From Chara braunii (Eukaryota > Streptophyta > Charophyceae > Charales > Characeae): a stretch of DNA of 55,252 bases. Every line of letters begins with the position of its first letter. Positions within the stretch are counted from its first letter, which is position 1. The stretch lies in NCBI GenBank assembly GCA_003427395.1, contig BFEA01000168.1, forward strand, positions 1,370,440-1,425,691, read 5' to 3'. A program made the translations under genes and the position numbers. This document shows positions 1-10,224 of the stretch, in pieces. The notes under the pieces were generated by a model. It was not told where the DNA came from. It did not search any database and saw only the letters and a list, made by a program, of their open reading frames with translations.

Positions 1-1
1 T

Positions 2-296
2 TATCACATTGTTAGTGACATCATTGTGATAAGGCAGGCTTCTCGGAGCCTTGCTACTCTTACCACATTGTTAGTGACATCATTGTGATAAGGCAGGTTG
101 CTCAGAGCCTTGCTACTCTTATCACACCGTCCGAGTCATCATAGCAATAAGGCAGGTTTCTCGGAGCCTCGCTACTCTTACCATATTGTTAGAGACATCA
201 TCGTGATAAGGCAGTTTTTTCGGAGTCTTGCTATGCTTATCACATTGTTAGTGACATCATTGCGATAAGGCAGGTTTCTCGGAGCCTTGCTACTCT
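2..296. repeat. 59-bp tandem minisatellite, five units
   Basis: Five contiguous units of 59 bp start at 2, 61, 120, 179 and 238. Each carries TTATCACA and, about 16 bases later, its complement TGTGATAA or a close variant, so each unit can form an 8-bp stem. The array begins at the window edge and may extend to the left. There are no spacers between units, so it is not a CRISPR array. No function is evident. Confidence 0.9.
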
Positions 297-692
297 TATC
301 ACTCTTTGCAAGTTTTCCCTGATGACTCGGTCGTTGCTTTTGACGTCACTTGAGCCCTCGATCATTCGGAAGCCTTTAGGATTATGCAGGTAGGTCATAC
401 GAGACTTGTACCCCATGTCTTAAACTCGTCCGCCCGATCCTTGGTTGTGTTAGCTTTGGACTTTTTGAGAGTATGTAAGCCTAATCAAGAGTTAGTTGAT
501 GCAGTCCATCATTACAATATCCGATCATATCATGCACAAGTATTTTAACCCACGGTGAACCCCATCCCTTATTACTGGTCAGGTGGTCTTGTTTAAGCAA
601 GGGAAGATTGCATGAAGTCAATCCTCTTGCGGCCACATCCCCAAAAGAAACACCCACATAGCAAGACAATTACTCGGAACTTCTCGTTCTCG
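297..692. other. Unassigned intergenic DNA
   Basis: No coding exon, RNA gene or repeat could be supported here. Short open frames on both strands lack recognisable protein features. Confidence 0.5.
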
Positions 693-854
693 CTATATTT
701 TCAGCAACAGTTAGTCATACTCAGTCAGATCCATTTTATACAATCAGCCTTCTTCATGCTTTGCTCTCCTTTACTATATTTTCAGCAACAGTTAGTCATA
801 CTCAGTCAGATCCATTTCATACAATCAGCCTTCTTCATGCTTTGCTCTCCTTTA
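693..854. repeat. 81-bp tandem duplication
   Basis: The block at 693-773 is repeated at 774-854 with about one substitution. Both copies begin CTATATTTTCAGCAACAG. The near identity suggests a recent duplication. A short open frame across it is repetitive and does not look like a protein. Confidence 0.9.
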
Positions 855-1332
855 TACAGACACTTTCTCCTTTCCGTCCTTAGCTAGAGTTTAGTCCTTA
901 AAAAATTCTGACTCAAAATACTCTCTCTATTAAGACACTCATCGGTAGTTACCTAAGGTTGTAGGTCTAAGGCAATATAGGTTAGGCTGGAGTGTGTGTA
1001 CCTTGTCGTTCCTTGCCTCCACAGTTCCGCCTGAACTCCGGCAGAGCTCCCACAATCGCCCTGTCACTTGGATACGTCTAAACTGACCAAGTACGGGATT
1101 GAAGTCTTTTGTGTTTAAGGTTTAGTTTTCAGCGAGCACTTGAGAACATCATTTTTTTTTATTTTTTTTTTTACGATCATTGTTGAAAAGATTAGTACGC
1201 GAGGGGATTAGACATAGGAAAGGCGGAGGAGGATGAAGGAGGTAGAAGTTGTCACACCTGACGACGATCCTCCATTTTTCATTGTATCGCACCCTCCCCA
1301 CCTCTGACTCCCGCCCTAGCATATAATATCAA
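855..1332. other. Unassigned DNA with a hairpin-element fragment
   Basis: No gene is seen. Positions 1010-1064 (CTCCGGCAGAGCTCCCACAA and flanks) match a segment shared by the two hairpin-array elements at about 14203-14260 and 43475-43530, so a short decayed fragment of that element lies here. A T-rich tract occurs at 1151-1172. Confidence 0.5.
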
Positions 1333-1333
1333 A

Positions 1334-1335
1334 TG

Positions 1336-1375
<40 letters not shown>

Positions 1376-1410
1376 TAATAATAATAATAATAATGATAAT
1401 AATAATAGTA
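1334..1410. repeat. (AAT)n microsatellite
   Basis: An interrupted run of AAT/ATA triplets. The poly-tyrosine open frame on the minus strand here comes only from the repeat. Confidence 0.9.
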
Positions 1411-2270
1411 AATAATGATAATCAAATAATAATGATATTTAATTTGGTGTAAAATATCCATGTATGGCACACAACGCTTAACAAAATCTTTTCCCCGATC
1501 GCTGTATCCCCAACAACTTGTTTATGCATACTCACAACACCCCTTTATCTCACTAGGATCCACCCTAGATGTCTCACACACACATGCACCTACACGCTTG
1601 CTGATGCGGAGATTATGACCACTCCTTCTTTCTTACAGCTAGCTATTGGTTATGGCCGACTCATGGCCTTTCATCTTATTTCGGCTTCGGGTTCCCGCAT
1701 ACCCCCGCACGCATTACATTCCAACAGGGCTTCCACATCTCTGATCAGTGCTCAAGCACCACAACACTCCCACATTTTTTATACGTATGAGCAATTTGCC
1801 CGAACGAGAGGCTGGCCACTCCTTAATTTACCTTTGAACCTCATTTGGGGTTGTCCCAGCCTCTGTTGCAGTTGGCTTGATTCGTATTTAGCGCCATATG
1901 CCCGCGGCCAGCCTTCTCTAGACTTGTGGGTCCGGTATCTGTTCTTGTCTGTGTCTGTCTGTCGTCGGTATTTGTCGTTGTCTAAGTCTGTCAGTTTGAG
2001 TACCCAACCGTCTTTGTCTTCTTCTCTATCTTTCTTCGCTTTCCTCATACTCCTTCCACTTTCTCTATCTCTACCTTCTAAGTGATAAAGTTTAGTAAAC
2101 CTTCACACAACACTCCCATCAGCATACTTGTTGGGATCATGGCGATCCAGGCACTTCACTAGACTACTCAATTACAGACGATGAGGACAAAGGTCAGAAC
2201 GTAATCAGTGAGAGCTGATGGCTCACGCTTACTTAGATTTTTTCTTGTTCAAGATCGATCCTTACCACAA
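1411..2270. other. Unassigned DNA
   Basis: A 156-codon frame at 1615-2085 (+) is Ser/Leu rich at its end and comes from pyrimidine-rich DNA. It shows no domain or signal, so no gene is called. Confidence 0.45.
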
Positions 2271-2352
2271 TTTAATAATAATAATAGTGATAATAATAAT
2301 AATAATAATAGAATAATAATAGTAACAATAATAATAATAACAATAACAATTA
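2271..2352. repeat. (AAT)n/(AAC)n microsatellite
   Basis: An imperfect run of AAT with interspersed AAC and AGT triplets. Confidence 0.85.
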
Positions 2353-2699
2353 GTGAAGAAATAACAGATTTCTAACTGCATACTTTTATTAAAAGCCCTG
2401 AAATCTTACGCAGTCCAGAAAACAGAATTGCACCGTTGTATCACCAAAAGAGAACCAAGGTACAAAATTTCAAATGCCAAGGAGCATACTCCCGTCGTCA
2501 CTGGCATAGTATTCAGTACTCAACATGCTATAATGCAGCAAATATCAGCCTACGAATTAATAATGTAGTTGTTGATGTTTATCAGCAGAAACAAGAATAC
2601 ATAAAGATGTCGACCCCTGTCGACCATCATCAAGACCAAGCACGTGTCTCTCCCCTCTCCCTTCCTATCTCCTCCTCTAAGTGTATACCCCTTTCTGAG

Positions 2700-3252
2700 T
2701 GTGTGCCCTTGTGTATTGGTGTCATTGTGCACTTGTCACTACACGTTTATGTCAGCTTGAATGTGCGTGTTTCACTGTGTCTGCCTGTGTTACCGTGCAA
2801 TTGTGCATTTGTACGTGTCGCTGTGTTTGTGTCACCTTGTGACTATGTCTCTGTCTAGCGTACCTGTGTCTCTGTCACTGTGTGACTGTTGTCTCTGTCA
2901 TAGTGTATCTGTGTCTGTGTCACTCAATGACCGTGTGTCTTTGTCATAGTGTCTCTGCCATAGTGTATGTGTGTCTGTGTCACTGTGTGACTGTTGTCTT
3001 TGTCATAGTGTATCTGTGTCTGTGTCACTCAGTGGCCGTGTGTCTCTGTTTGTCTCTGTTTGTCTCTGTGTGTCCGCATTTGTTTGTCCGAGTCTGTATT
3101 TGGCCGAGTCTGTACCTGTTTGCATGAGTCTGTGTTTGTCTTTCCGAGTCTGTATTTGTCTGAGTCTGTATCCGCTTGTACGAGTCTGTATCTGTTTTTT
3201 TCCGAGTCTGTATATATTTCTCTTGGTCTGTATATATTTCGCTAGGTTTGTC
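2700..3252. repeat. TGTCTG-rich cryptic repeat
   Basis: Irregular low-complexity DNA built on TGTGTCTCTGTC and then GAGTCTGTATCTG words with short drifting periods. It gives open frames in several phases on both strands (repetitive VSLC- and QTRT-like peptides), which is typical of a repeat and not of genes. Confidence 0.8.
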
Positions 3253-3349
3253 ATCCTCCATCTGCCATATCAGTCTATATGTGCATTGTTGTCGGGTCTC
3301 AGACCGTAGGTCTGTTCCATAGGAGTTAAGTCTGTAGCTGTGTAGAACT

Positions 3350-3441
3350 TCCGAAAGATCGAGGTCATAGTTGCTATAGTCCTAAGAGATCAAGGTCTTA
3401 ACTGTTACAGTCCTAAAAGGTCAAGGTTATAGTTGCTACAA
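3350..3441. repeat. Imperfect ~31-bp tandem repeat, three units
   Basis: Three diverged units start near 3350, 3380 and 3411, each of the form TCCTAAAAGGTCAAGG then TTATAGTTGCTACA. Confidence 0.7.
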
Positions 3442-4068
3442 TGTCGAAGGGCCAAGTACATAGACATCCGAAAGATCCAGAAGTGGCCCTTCAAACGTTG
3501 CTTTGCAGCAGATCGGAGGCAAGTGGTCAGGCGATGAAGTTTATCCTTGCCGAGTCAGCGGTACCCCAATCCTAGCCTTACTCAGTCCAATCAGCAAGTA
3601 CCGCGCGGGACTGTGTGCATCAGGGACCTGGCGACCAGAAGTATAGATCAGGAGGCAGCGTTCAACCATTCATTCTTAGCTGCATGAACCATGCAAAAGT
3701 GCTGCCACAACGTCTTGTGCAAGGTGGTCTGCAAAAGTGCCCGAACAGAAAGTGGGCTGAAGAGAAGACAACGTAGACTTGTCCGTAGGTAAATGAAGTG
3801 TGTGCGCGTGGGTGTGGGTGTACATAGAGTTGCGTGCGGGGTATCCAGAGTGATCTGAGTTGAGTGTGTGTGATCAGTGGAGTTAGGACACAGTGACAAA
3901 TGGGGAGTCTGTTGGGCGCGACTGCATCGCAACCTATTTGAAACGAGTTTGCCTTTGACTGTGTTCCCTATTGCCATTTCTCTGAGCTTTGAGTGGTCAC
4001 TTGTCGCCGGCATGGCGTGCCATCTGTTTACATGCATGTGAAGTAAGAAAGAAAGCGTGTTTGATAAA
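3442..4068. other. Unassigned DNA
   Basis: No gene, RNA or repeat was recognised. A minus-strand frame running into the neighbouring AAT tract is an artefact of that tract. Confidence 0.45.
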
Positions 4069-4112
4069 AATAAAATAAAATAAAATAATAATAATATAAT
4101 AATAATAATAAC

Positions 4113-4161
<49 letters not shown>

Positions 4162-4162
4162 T
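4069..4162. repeat. (AAT)n microsatellite
   Basis: Begins with AAAAT repeats and continues as about 25 AAT triplets. Confidence 0.9.
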
Positions 4163-4364
4163 TAATATTAGTAATAAATATATTATACATGAAACAAAAT
4201 GAGCGATATCGAACATAAAAAATAAAGCAGCATCATACACGTGAGGTTAGATAGTCGTGACCTCGAACCAGAAGCAGAATTGCAACACGAGTTCCTCGAA
4301 CTATGAGCAAAACAAAGCTCGCAAGTGGCAGTGCTGGAGGAGTCTCATCATCATCAACAAAGAG

Positions 4365-4512
4365 TCAATATTGACATCCTATCTGGCGCTCAGTGCCCAG
4401 ACTTCAAATGACAGATCCTACCTAGCCTATCTTACAATGCCTGCCGGTGACGTCAACAACTTCCCGAAGTACGAGCAGATATCGGTCAATGTCGTTCGCC
4501 TCAAACATCAGG
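4365..4512 (+). CDS. Exon-like segment, unknown protein
   Basis: An open stretch with ordinary amino-acid composition (reading includes SYLALSAQTSNDRSYLAYLT and later NNFPKYEQISVNVVRLKHQ) ends at a good splice donor, CAG|GTAAGTTT at 4513, followed by a pyrimidine-rich (CT)n/(CA)n tract. The acceptor side is unclear. I do not recognise the protein. It could be one exon of a host gene with long introns, part of a decayed transposon, or chance. Similar donor-ended pieces at 5310-5452, 6516-6591 and 7690-7741 lie on the same strand. No shared reading frame could be proved. Confidence 0.25.
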
Positions 4513-4560
4513 TAAGTTTCCACCATAACTTACTTCTCCTCCTTCCCCTTCTGCTTTCCC

Positions 4561-4604
4561 TTCTCTCTCTCTCTCTCCCTCAAAATCAGAGACTTACTGG
4601 TCCC

Positions 4605-4662
<58 letters not shown>
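4561..4662. repeat. (CT)n and (CA)n microsatellites
   Basis: Two CT runs are followed by about 18 CA dinucleotides. The CA run leads straight into a copy of the dispersed GGAGATTCATTCG repeat. Confidence 0.9.
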
Positions 4663-4664
<2 letters not shown>

Positions 4665-4724
4665 TGTACACTCGGCTATCCTGTGGTGGGTGGAATCGAA
4701 GGAGCGACAGCGGGCGAGCGCATA

Positions 4725-4985
4725 GAGGCGGTGTATAATCCACGCTGTAGCGGGAGATTCATTCGATTTTGCTTATCCTATTGACGAAAATACCATGATG
4801 CCAGTTGCTAGTTCGGAGATCTGTCCATTTTCTCTCGTCCTCGCACATACTCCCCCACACGTACACATGCACATATTCGCACGCAAATGTGTGACAGTGT
4901 ATATTTCCATGTTCTAACGGAGGATTCATTCGAGTTTCCTCGCCCTATCATTGGAAGTAGCGTGAAGGTCATCCGCAAGATCAGC
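4725..4985. repeat. Dispersed GGAGATTCATTCG repeat, copies 1 and 2
   Basis: Two diverged copies of a ~75-bp unit (4728-4790 and 4897-4982): GTGTATAATCC, then GTAGCGGGAGATTCATTCG, then a line like CTATCATTGGAAGTAGCGTG. Further copies lie at 6885-6965, 7040-7110, 7178-7256 and 7418-7497, several next to CA microsatellites. Confidence 0.65.
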
Positions 4986-5204
4986 CCCTAGAGAGAGACG
5001 GCTCGAGCCCCGAATTGTGCTGAAAAGGTCGTCTGTCAATCATCGGAAACGACTCATCCGTTCCTCGCAACTAGAAACCACCCGAAGTGTGTGTCGAGAG
5101 TCCCACGTAACTCAAGTACAAGGTCCCAAACCCGCGCCCGGAACGTCGTCATCATGGACTGTAAGAGTAGGTAGGCCGTTTTCCCCTCCTCTTCTACTTC
5201 TTTT

Positions 5205-5268
5205 CTTCTTCCTCTTCTCTTCTTCTTCTTCTTCTTCTTCTTCTTCTTCTATTTCTTCTTCTTCTCTT
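5205..5268. repeat. (TTC)n microsatellite
   Basis: A run of TTC triplets with a few interruptions. It gives a poly-Ser/Phe frame with no coding meaning. Confidence 0.85.
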
Positions 5269-5311
5269 CCCTTCGTTCGCTCAACATCCCACCTTGCACT
5301 GTGCCCTCCAT

Positions 5312-5452
5312 CACTCCTATGAGGCGCTCAACATCCCAGTTTACGATCACGCATCACTACCAGCCTACGAATTGGCAATGCAACTGTTATCGTCAGCCAT
5401 CACCGAAATACTTCTGAGGACGTCGCCTGTAGCAGACCATCGCCAACACCAG
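5312..5452 (+). CDS. Exon-like segment, unknown protein
   Basis: About 47 codons of normal-looking protein (ALNIPVYDHASLPAYELAMQ and then LLSSAITEILLRTSPVADHR) ending at CACCAG|GTACAA, a possible donor. It is followed by a pyrimidine-rich stretch. There is no match to a known family by eye and the acceptor is uncertain. Treat it as a candidate exon or transposon remnant. Confidence 0.25.
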
Positions 5453-6014
5453 GTACAAGCCCTCACATCATCATGCTCATCTTTCATGTCCCCGTACCTG
5501 ATCACTATCGAGATCGCGTTCGTTCTTACTCCCTCTACCTGTTATCCTTGCTCAGTGCTCACCTCCTTGCTCAATCATGTGCACGTCCATTTCCTAATCG
5601 TGCTCCCTCCTACCTTCTTCACGCAAGTACCTGCTTTTCCCACTATCTCGCTCGCCCCTTGCTTTTGCTTTTCTTGATGCGCATTAGTACTAGTTGCTCA
5701 ACCCGATCGCCTGTCCGCTTTTCCTCATGTATTCGCGCTAGCTTCCGCTCATGTTTGTCGCTGCAATCATTCTTATTCGCTATCATGTTCGCGCTAGCAT
5801 TCGCTTATGCTTGTCCCTGCAATCATTCTCATTCACTATCATGTTCGCGCTAGCATTCGCTTGCCTGTGAACACCACCTTGGGCGGCAACCCGCCGAGAT
5901 CATCGCAACCCGGACACTTCATCGGACAATTCAATCGGTAGGAGCGACGGTCGGTGTGTATCAAGGGCATAGAGAAGGTTAACAACAGTCGTATTTTTCA
6001 TCACCACTTCAAGA

Positions 6015-6181
6015 CCCTTCACCACTTCAGGATGCTACCTGCCTAAACAGGTGGTTTTCAGGGTCTTCGGACCTTTCACCACTTCAGGTCTGAAAATCCT
6101 GAATAGTCCTTAAGTGGTGAAAGTTCCGAAGACCCTGAAAACCAGTTGTGTACGCAAGCTGCATCCTCAAGTGGTGAAGGG
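6015..6181. repeat. Inverted repeat, ~72-bp arms
   Basis: The left arm (6015-6088) and right arm (6110-6181) are reverse complements with some mismatches. Both contain CCCTTCACCACTT, GGTTTTCAGGGTCTTCGGA and CTTTCACCACTT in opposite orientation, around a ~21-base spacer. The transcript would fold as a long hairpin. Two direct copies of parts of the arm follow (6180-6217 and 6271-6343). Confidence 0.85.
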
Positions 6182-6400
6182 TGGTTTTCATGGTCTTCGG
6201 ACCTTTCACCACTTCAGAACCATTCAAGACTTTCAGACTGCCCAAAACTCTCACTTGCCCACTTCAGGACACCCTTCACCACTTCAGGATGCAGCCTGCC
6301 TAAACAGGTGGTTTTCAAGGTCTTCGAACCTTTCACCACTTCAGGACCATTCAGGATTTTCAAACTCCCCAAAACTCTCACTTCAGAATTTTCATTCCTG
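6182..6400. repeat. Direct copies of the 6015 foldback arm
   Basis: CTTTCACCACTTCAG and GGTTTTCAAGGTCTTCG recur twice in the same orientation as the left arm of the adjacent foldback. Each is followed by a shared tail, CCCAAAACTCTCACTT. Confidence 0.8.
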
Positions 6401-6515
6401 AATTTTCAGCTACCCGATAACCGCTTGTGCAAGGGCAGGGAGGAAATCAGCGCGAGTTGATGCCTCTATGCATTCCTAGTTCAAGATCGACAACTACAAC
6501 AATTTATTCTCGCCA

Positions 6516-6591
6516 CGATGAACCTTAATAAGGTTACCCGGCTCGATAAGCGACTTGTTGGACTCATCAGTGTATCGTGCGTGGTCGCAGG
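6516..6591 (+). CDS. Exon-like segment, unknown protein
   Basis: A short open stretch starting with an ATG (reads MNLNKVTRLDKRLVGLISVS) and ending GTCGCAG|GTAAAAGT, a plausible donor. It is too short to identify and could be chance. Confidence 0.2.
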
Positions 6592-6884
6592 TAAAAGTCT
6601 CTCTCTTCTTCATGCCTCCCTACCCCGTTCCTCCTCGTCGATTTTTCAAGCGTACATAGTAGTAATCATAGGTAGGAATAACAATGGAAAATAATAAAAT
6701 AAATAATAATAATAATAATAATAATATAGTAATAAGGAATGTACACATACTACTTCTACGGCTCAATACACTTAAGATAAACAGTAGGAGGCCGACGATC
6801 TTGGTAAGTGGCCCTTCCATCTTCCATATACCACAACACATCGTTTTCCTCGTGCCTCCTTTCTCACACGCATAAAGGTAGTGT

Positions 6885-7256
6885 ATACTGTAACGTTTTA
6901 GTCGTAGATTCATTCGGTTTTGCTCACCCTCTTCAATGGAAATAGCGCAAGGTCCGTTGCGCAAGCTTGACACGCACACACTCACACACACACACACATA
7001 CTCGTGCACATATGCGAGCGTCTCAGTCGAGCGTTAGGTCCATTTGATTTTTGCTCATCCCATTGGTGAACGTAGTCATGCAGCCAGCCGTGAGATCGTC
7101 GCACATTTACACAAACATACGGCGACCCCGCGGCGAGTCAGAGCGAAGGCGCTAAGCGTGCGGGCACAAGTGGCTGTGTATATTTTCATGATGTAGTGGG
7201 GGATTCATTTGGTTTAGCTCCTATCGATGGAAGTAGCACGAGGCCCGCCGCGCGAT
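6885..7256. repeat. Dispersed GGAGATTCATTCG repeat, copies 3-5
   Basis: Three more diverged copies near 6885-6965, 7040-7110 and 7178-7256. Shared words are GTGTATATTTTCATG, GATTCATTCGGTTTTGCTC and GATGGAAGTAGCACGAGG. Confidence 0.6.
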
Positions 7257-7268
7257 CCACGTACCTTA

Positions 7269-7358
<90 letters not shown>
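7269..7358. repeat. (CA)45 microsatellite
   Basis: An uninterrupted CA run of about 90 bp. It produces poly-Thr-His frames on the + strand that are not genes. Confidence 0.98.
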
Positions 7359-7359
<1 letters not shown>

Positions 7360-7414
7360 TCACAGATGGCTATCCCGATGGCGAGCGTGGCAAGTGCGAG
7401 AAAGCGGATGGCAC

Positions 7415-7497
7415 AAGCGGCGGTGTATTCTTTCATGCTGTAGTGGGAGATTCATTCGATTCCTGCTCCTCCTCTCGATAGGAGAATTGTGAAGTCT
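7415..7497. repeat. Dispersed GGAGATTCATTCG repeat, copy 6
   Basis: Contains GTAGTGGGAGATTCATTCGA and CTCTCGATAGGAG, matching the copies at 4728 and 7178. Confidence 0.65.
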
Positions 7498-8282
7498 GCT
7501 GCGAGTGTGGGGACGTACCTGCTTCTCTCTCTCTTCCTTGTCGTCGGCCAGTCGACTTGGCTCGATGCCTCCTCGCAGCGCTTCACTGTTTGTCACGACG
7601 TATAGCATACAAACTATAGCATACGGAACACGAACGACATAAGCGCACGTCCGAACAAGGGCGGGCGGATTACGAGCCCGTCATCACGATGCGAGCGGAG
7701 GATGCAATACGCATCCCACGAGTCTTTATCCTCGCAAATGGTAGGTGAGTACCCTTCGCCTCCCCTCTCTTCTTCTTCCTCTCCTTCCTTTTTTTCACTC
7801 TCCTTCCTTTACTTTGCGTCTCCCGCTTCTCTCATACTCACGTTCGCATTCGGTCGTGCGCTTCTGCTATCTCGCCTTTCGTGCTAGCGCGCATGCTTGC
7901 TTACCATCGTCTCCGCTTTCCAGCCGCTTGCTCTGCATATCATCGCATCTGCGTGCTTTTCGGCCAAATGCCTACTTCTTGCGCTCGTGCTTGCTTTCGC
8001 CCGGTCTTACGCTAACCGCGATCTGCCTCCTCTGCCCCTTTCTCGCTCAACCGCGTCTTCCTCCTGCTATTCCTGGTCCAAGCCAACCGTAGCCAACGTG
8101 ACTGGATCTACATCGAGATTAAGGCAAGTGCATGTAAATCCCTGCCCTCACGGTTTGTAAGGCGTATCTCTGTTAGCGAATCAGTATTTCTTTCTTGGTC
8201 CTATCCATTAATTTGAGTTTTCCCTACGGAACAACAAAATAGGATCAAAGAAAAGAAAAAATGAAAAAATGAAAAATCTAAC
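7498..8282. other. Unassigned pyrimidine-rich DNA
   Basis: Mostly CT-rich. A possible exon end lies at 7690-7741 (donor GCAAATG|GTAGGTGAG) and another near 8124 (ATTAAG|GCAAGT). Neither can be tied to a protein. Confidence 0.4.
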
Positions 8283-8414
8283 CATAACTTTCCTACATTC
8301 TTCCCCCGAACAAAACGCACGTATGTACTATACAACTTTCCCTGAAAAACTCGATTTTTCAAAGTAGCTCCCGAAAATCCGAATAGTACGCACGTTCAAA
8401 TAGTACACACATGT

Positions 8415-8432
8415 GTACTATTCGAATAGTAC
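8415..8432. repeat. Perfect 18-bp palindrome
   Basis: GTACTATTCGAATAGTAC is its own reverse complement. It sits beside a near-palindrome (AATAGTACACACATGTGTAC) and belongs to the TATTCGAATA-centred palindromes found up to 10.35 kb. Confidence 0.9.
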
Positions 8433-8433
8433 G

Positions 8434-8466
<33 letters not shown>

Positions 8467-8924
8467 TCCCCCCCCAGGACTTTGGCCGCAATTGCCGAAG
8501 AAAACAGGATTACCGCGCGCTCCAAGCAACGACTGGCCGAAGACACAGCTCGAAGTACTGCGGCCAGAAAACGGGATCACCACGCCCTCCAAGAAACGAC
8601 AGGCCGAACTGCTCCTCTCTCTCTCTCTCTGACTTCCCTACCACAGTCTGACGTGGTTGTCTTCTTGTCTATGTACAGTCGGGCCTCGCTCCACCCCTCT
8701 ACACATGCAGGATGTATACTTCCATCTTCTAGGGGAAGATTCATTCTGGAGACCTTTTTTTTTTTTTTTTTTTGTAATCAGGACCATTTCTCGATTAATG
8801 TGTGTACCTCCAACTATGACTGATGCCCCAAGGACAGGCCCGTGGCTGCAAGGGCATATAGCGGATTTTTTATGAGAGCCGCTTTTTTCTGAAGTTGGTG
8901 CCCAAAACCCGTAGCATAACGCAC

Positions 8925-8950
8925 GTGCCTAGTATACGAATACAAGGCAC
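8925..8950. repeat. 26-bp imperfect palindrome
   Basis: GTGCCTAGTATACG and AATACAAGGCAC form an imperfect inverted repeat with the same overall length as the 9430 palindrome but different arms. Confidence 0.75.
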
Positions 8951-9080
8951 CTCGTGCATTGTATTCATATACAACAGACATGCTTTTTGTTTGGGGGAAG
9001 ACTGTAGTGTTCCCCGAACGTCCAACTGTCAGCTCCTGTTACAACATGAACCTCTATTCTCGTTTCCCTTGTCTACTCTT

Positions 9081-9115
9081 AATACAGAGGTCACGGGTTC
9101 AAACCCCGACTGTCT
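9081..9115 (+). other. tRNA-like T-arm / B-box fragment
   Basis: AGAGGTCACGGGTTCAAACC and the following CCGACT resemble the variable loop and T-arm of a tRNA (B-box GGTTCAAACC). No D-arm precedes it. Probably a decayed tRNA or tRNA-derived SINE piece. Confidence 0.3.
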
Positions 9116-9164
9116 AAACGCGGGGCAAAATTGTAGTTGCATTTTCTGCAAAAAAAGAGTTAGC

Positions 9165-9240
9165 TCGAGATCGGCCTGGTTCGATCCCCGAGTCTATCGT
9201 TTTAACAGTCCACCTTCAAACCTACTGAGCTAGCTCCCAC
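9165..9240 (-). other. tRNA-like sequence, probable SINE head
   Basis: Read on the minus strand it has a D-arm/A-box (AGCTAGCTCAGTAGGTT), an anticodon-arm-like GGACTGTTAAAA with GTT in the loop, and a T-arm/B-box (GGGGATCGAACCAG). The stems are not well paired, so it is not a working tRNA. A tRNA-derived SINE or pseudogene is more likely. Confidence 0.35.
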
Positions 9241-9309
9241 TTCGGAAGGAAGGGGAGCAACTTTATTTTATATAGAGCTTCGGTCCGGCCCAACTACCTT
9301 CTTACCACG

Positions 9310-9475
9310 AAAAACGTACGTACGTTGTAAACGAATACAACGTACGGTGTACGTTGTATTCGAATATAACGTACGTACGTTATGCAACGAATTTTAGGGG
9401 ACAACTTTTCCACGACGGCCTTTCACGGGGTACGTTGTATTCGAATACAACGTACGTACGTTGTATTTGAATTCT
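9310..9475. repeat. Cluster of ACGTTGTATTCG palindromes
   Basis: Several palindromic units made of ACGTACGTTGTATTCG and its complement. The best is a perfect 26-bp palindrome at 9430-9455 (GTACGTTGTATTC followed by its exact complement). A further unit lies at 10225-10275. Confidence 0.85.
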
Positions 9476-9514
9476 GAGTTACGAGAGGGTGGCCCTGGTC
9501 CTTGGAATATATGC

Positions 9515-9540
9515 AAAAAAAAAAAAAAAAAAAAAAAAAA
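9515..9540. repeat. Poly(A) tract
   Basis: About 26 A residues on the + strand. It may mark the end of a retroposed copy, but no parent sequence was identified. Confidence 0.85.
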
Positions 9541-9678
9541 CCCACCAACAAAAGCCCTATACCCGTATCCAGTTCGCCCCTGAAATAGGCACGTCACAGA
9601 AGGGGGCTCGCTCCACCACTCACCACATGCATTGAAAACAAATTTTGGTCGTGAATCTTTCCATCTATTAGGTGAAGT

Positions 9679-9817
9679 TTCATTATTGTGAGAGGCGGAA
9701 GGCCCAGACCACCCGACATAGGCTCAGAAGGCATTTTTGCACCGAAAGAAAAAAAAGAAGGAACGTACNTGCCGATTCATTATTGTGAGAGGCGGAAGGC
9801 CCGGACCACCCGTCATC
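9679..9817. repeat. Duplicated 41-bp block
   Basis: TTCATTATTGTGAGAGGCGG and its continuation (AAGGCCC, then GACCACCCG) occur at 9679-9719 and again at 9776-9816, 97 bp apart, with two substitutions. Confidence 0.8.
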
Positions 9818-10224
9818 TCTTTGATAGGAAATATATATTGATTTCGATTTAAAAAAAAAAAAAAACCAACAAAAGAGACATGAAGGTTCAGGGCAAGTCA
9901 TGTTGTTATGTCTGTTCCATTTTTCAGGAGGGGGTTGGTCCCCTAAGGGGCTCAGCAGTCCCCGTAAGCAAAACTAGGTAATGCTCCCAGCAAGTTCACT
10001 CCCAGGTAGACTACAAGGACCCCGGCCTCATCTGATTTCGGTGGGAAGAGAGAAAAAATACGTTCCCCCNCCCCCCCCCCCTTTAAATAGGCAGCAAATT
10101 TCAACAATACTCTGAGGCAAAAGATGTTTGTATTGCATTCTTCTTGGACTTTTTTTATTTATTTATTTTTTTGAACATTTTTTTAGATAGTGGAAAATGC
10201 CTCAAATGCTACAGAGTCCGAATA

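Noticed and set aside
2-296. Possible CRISPR array
   Set aside because: The units are contiguous with no unique spacers, and the DNA is eukaryotic.
1279-1470. Poly-tyrosine minus-strand frame
   Set aside because: Translation of the AAT microsatellite.
2436-3309. Several Cys/Leu/Val-rich frames that look like membrane proteins
   Set aside because: Produced by TGTCTG low-complexity repeats in all phases; no stable coding signal.
7196-7492. Open frames rich in Thr-His repeats
   Set aside because: They are translations of the (CA)45 microsatellite and exist in more than one phase.
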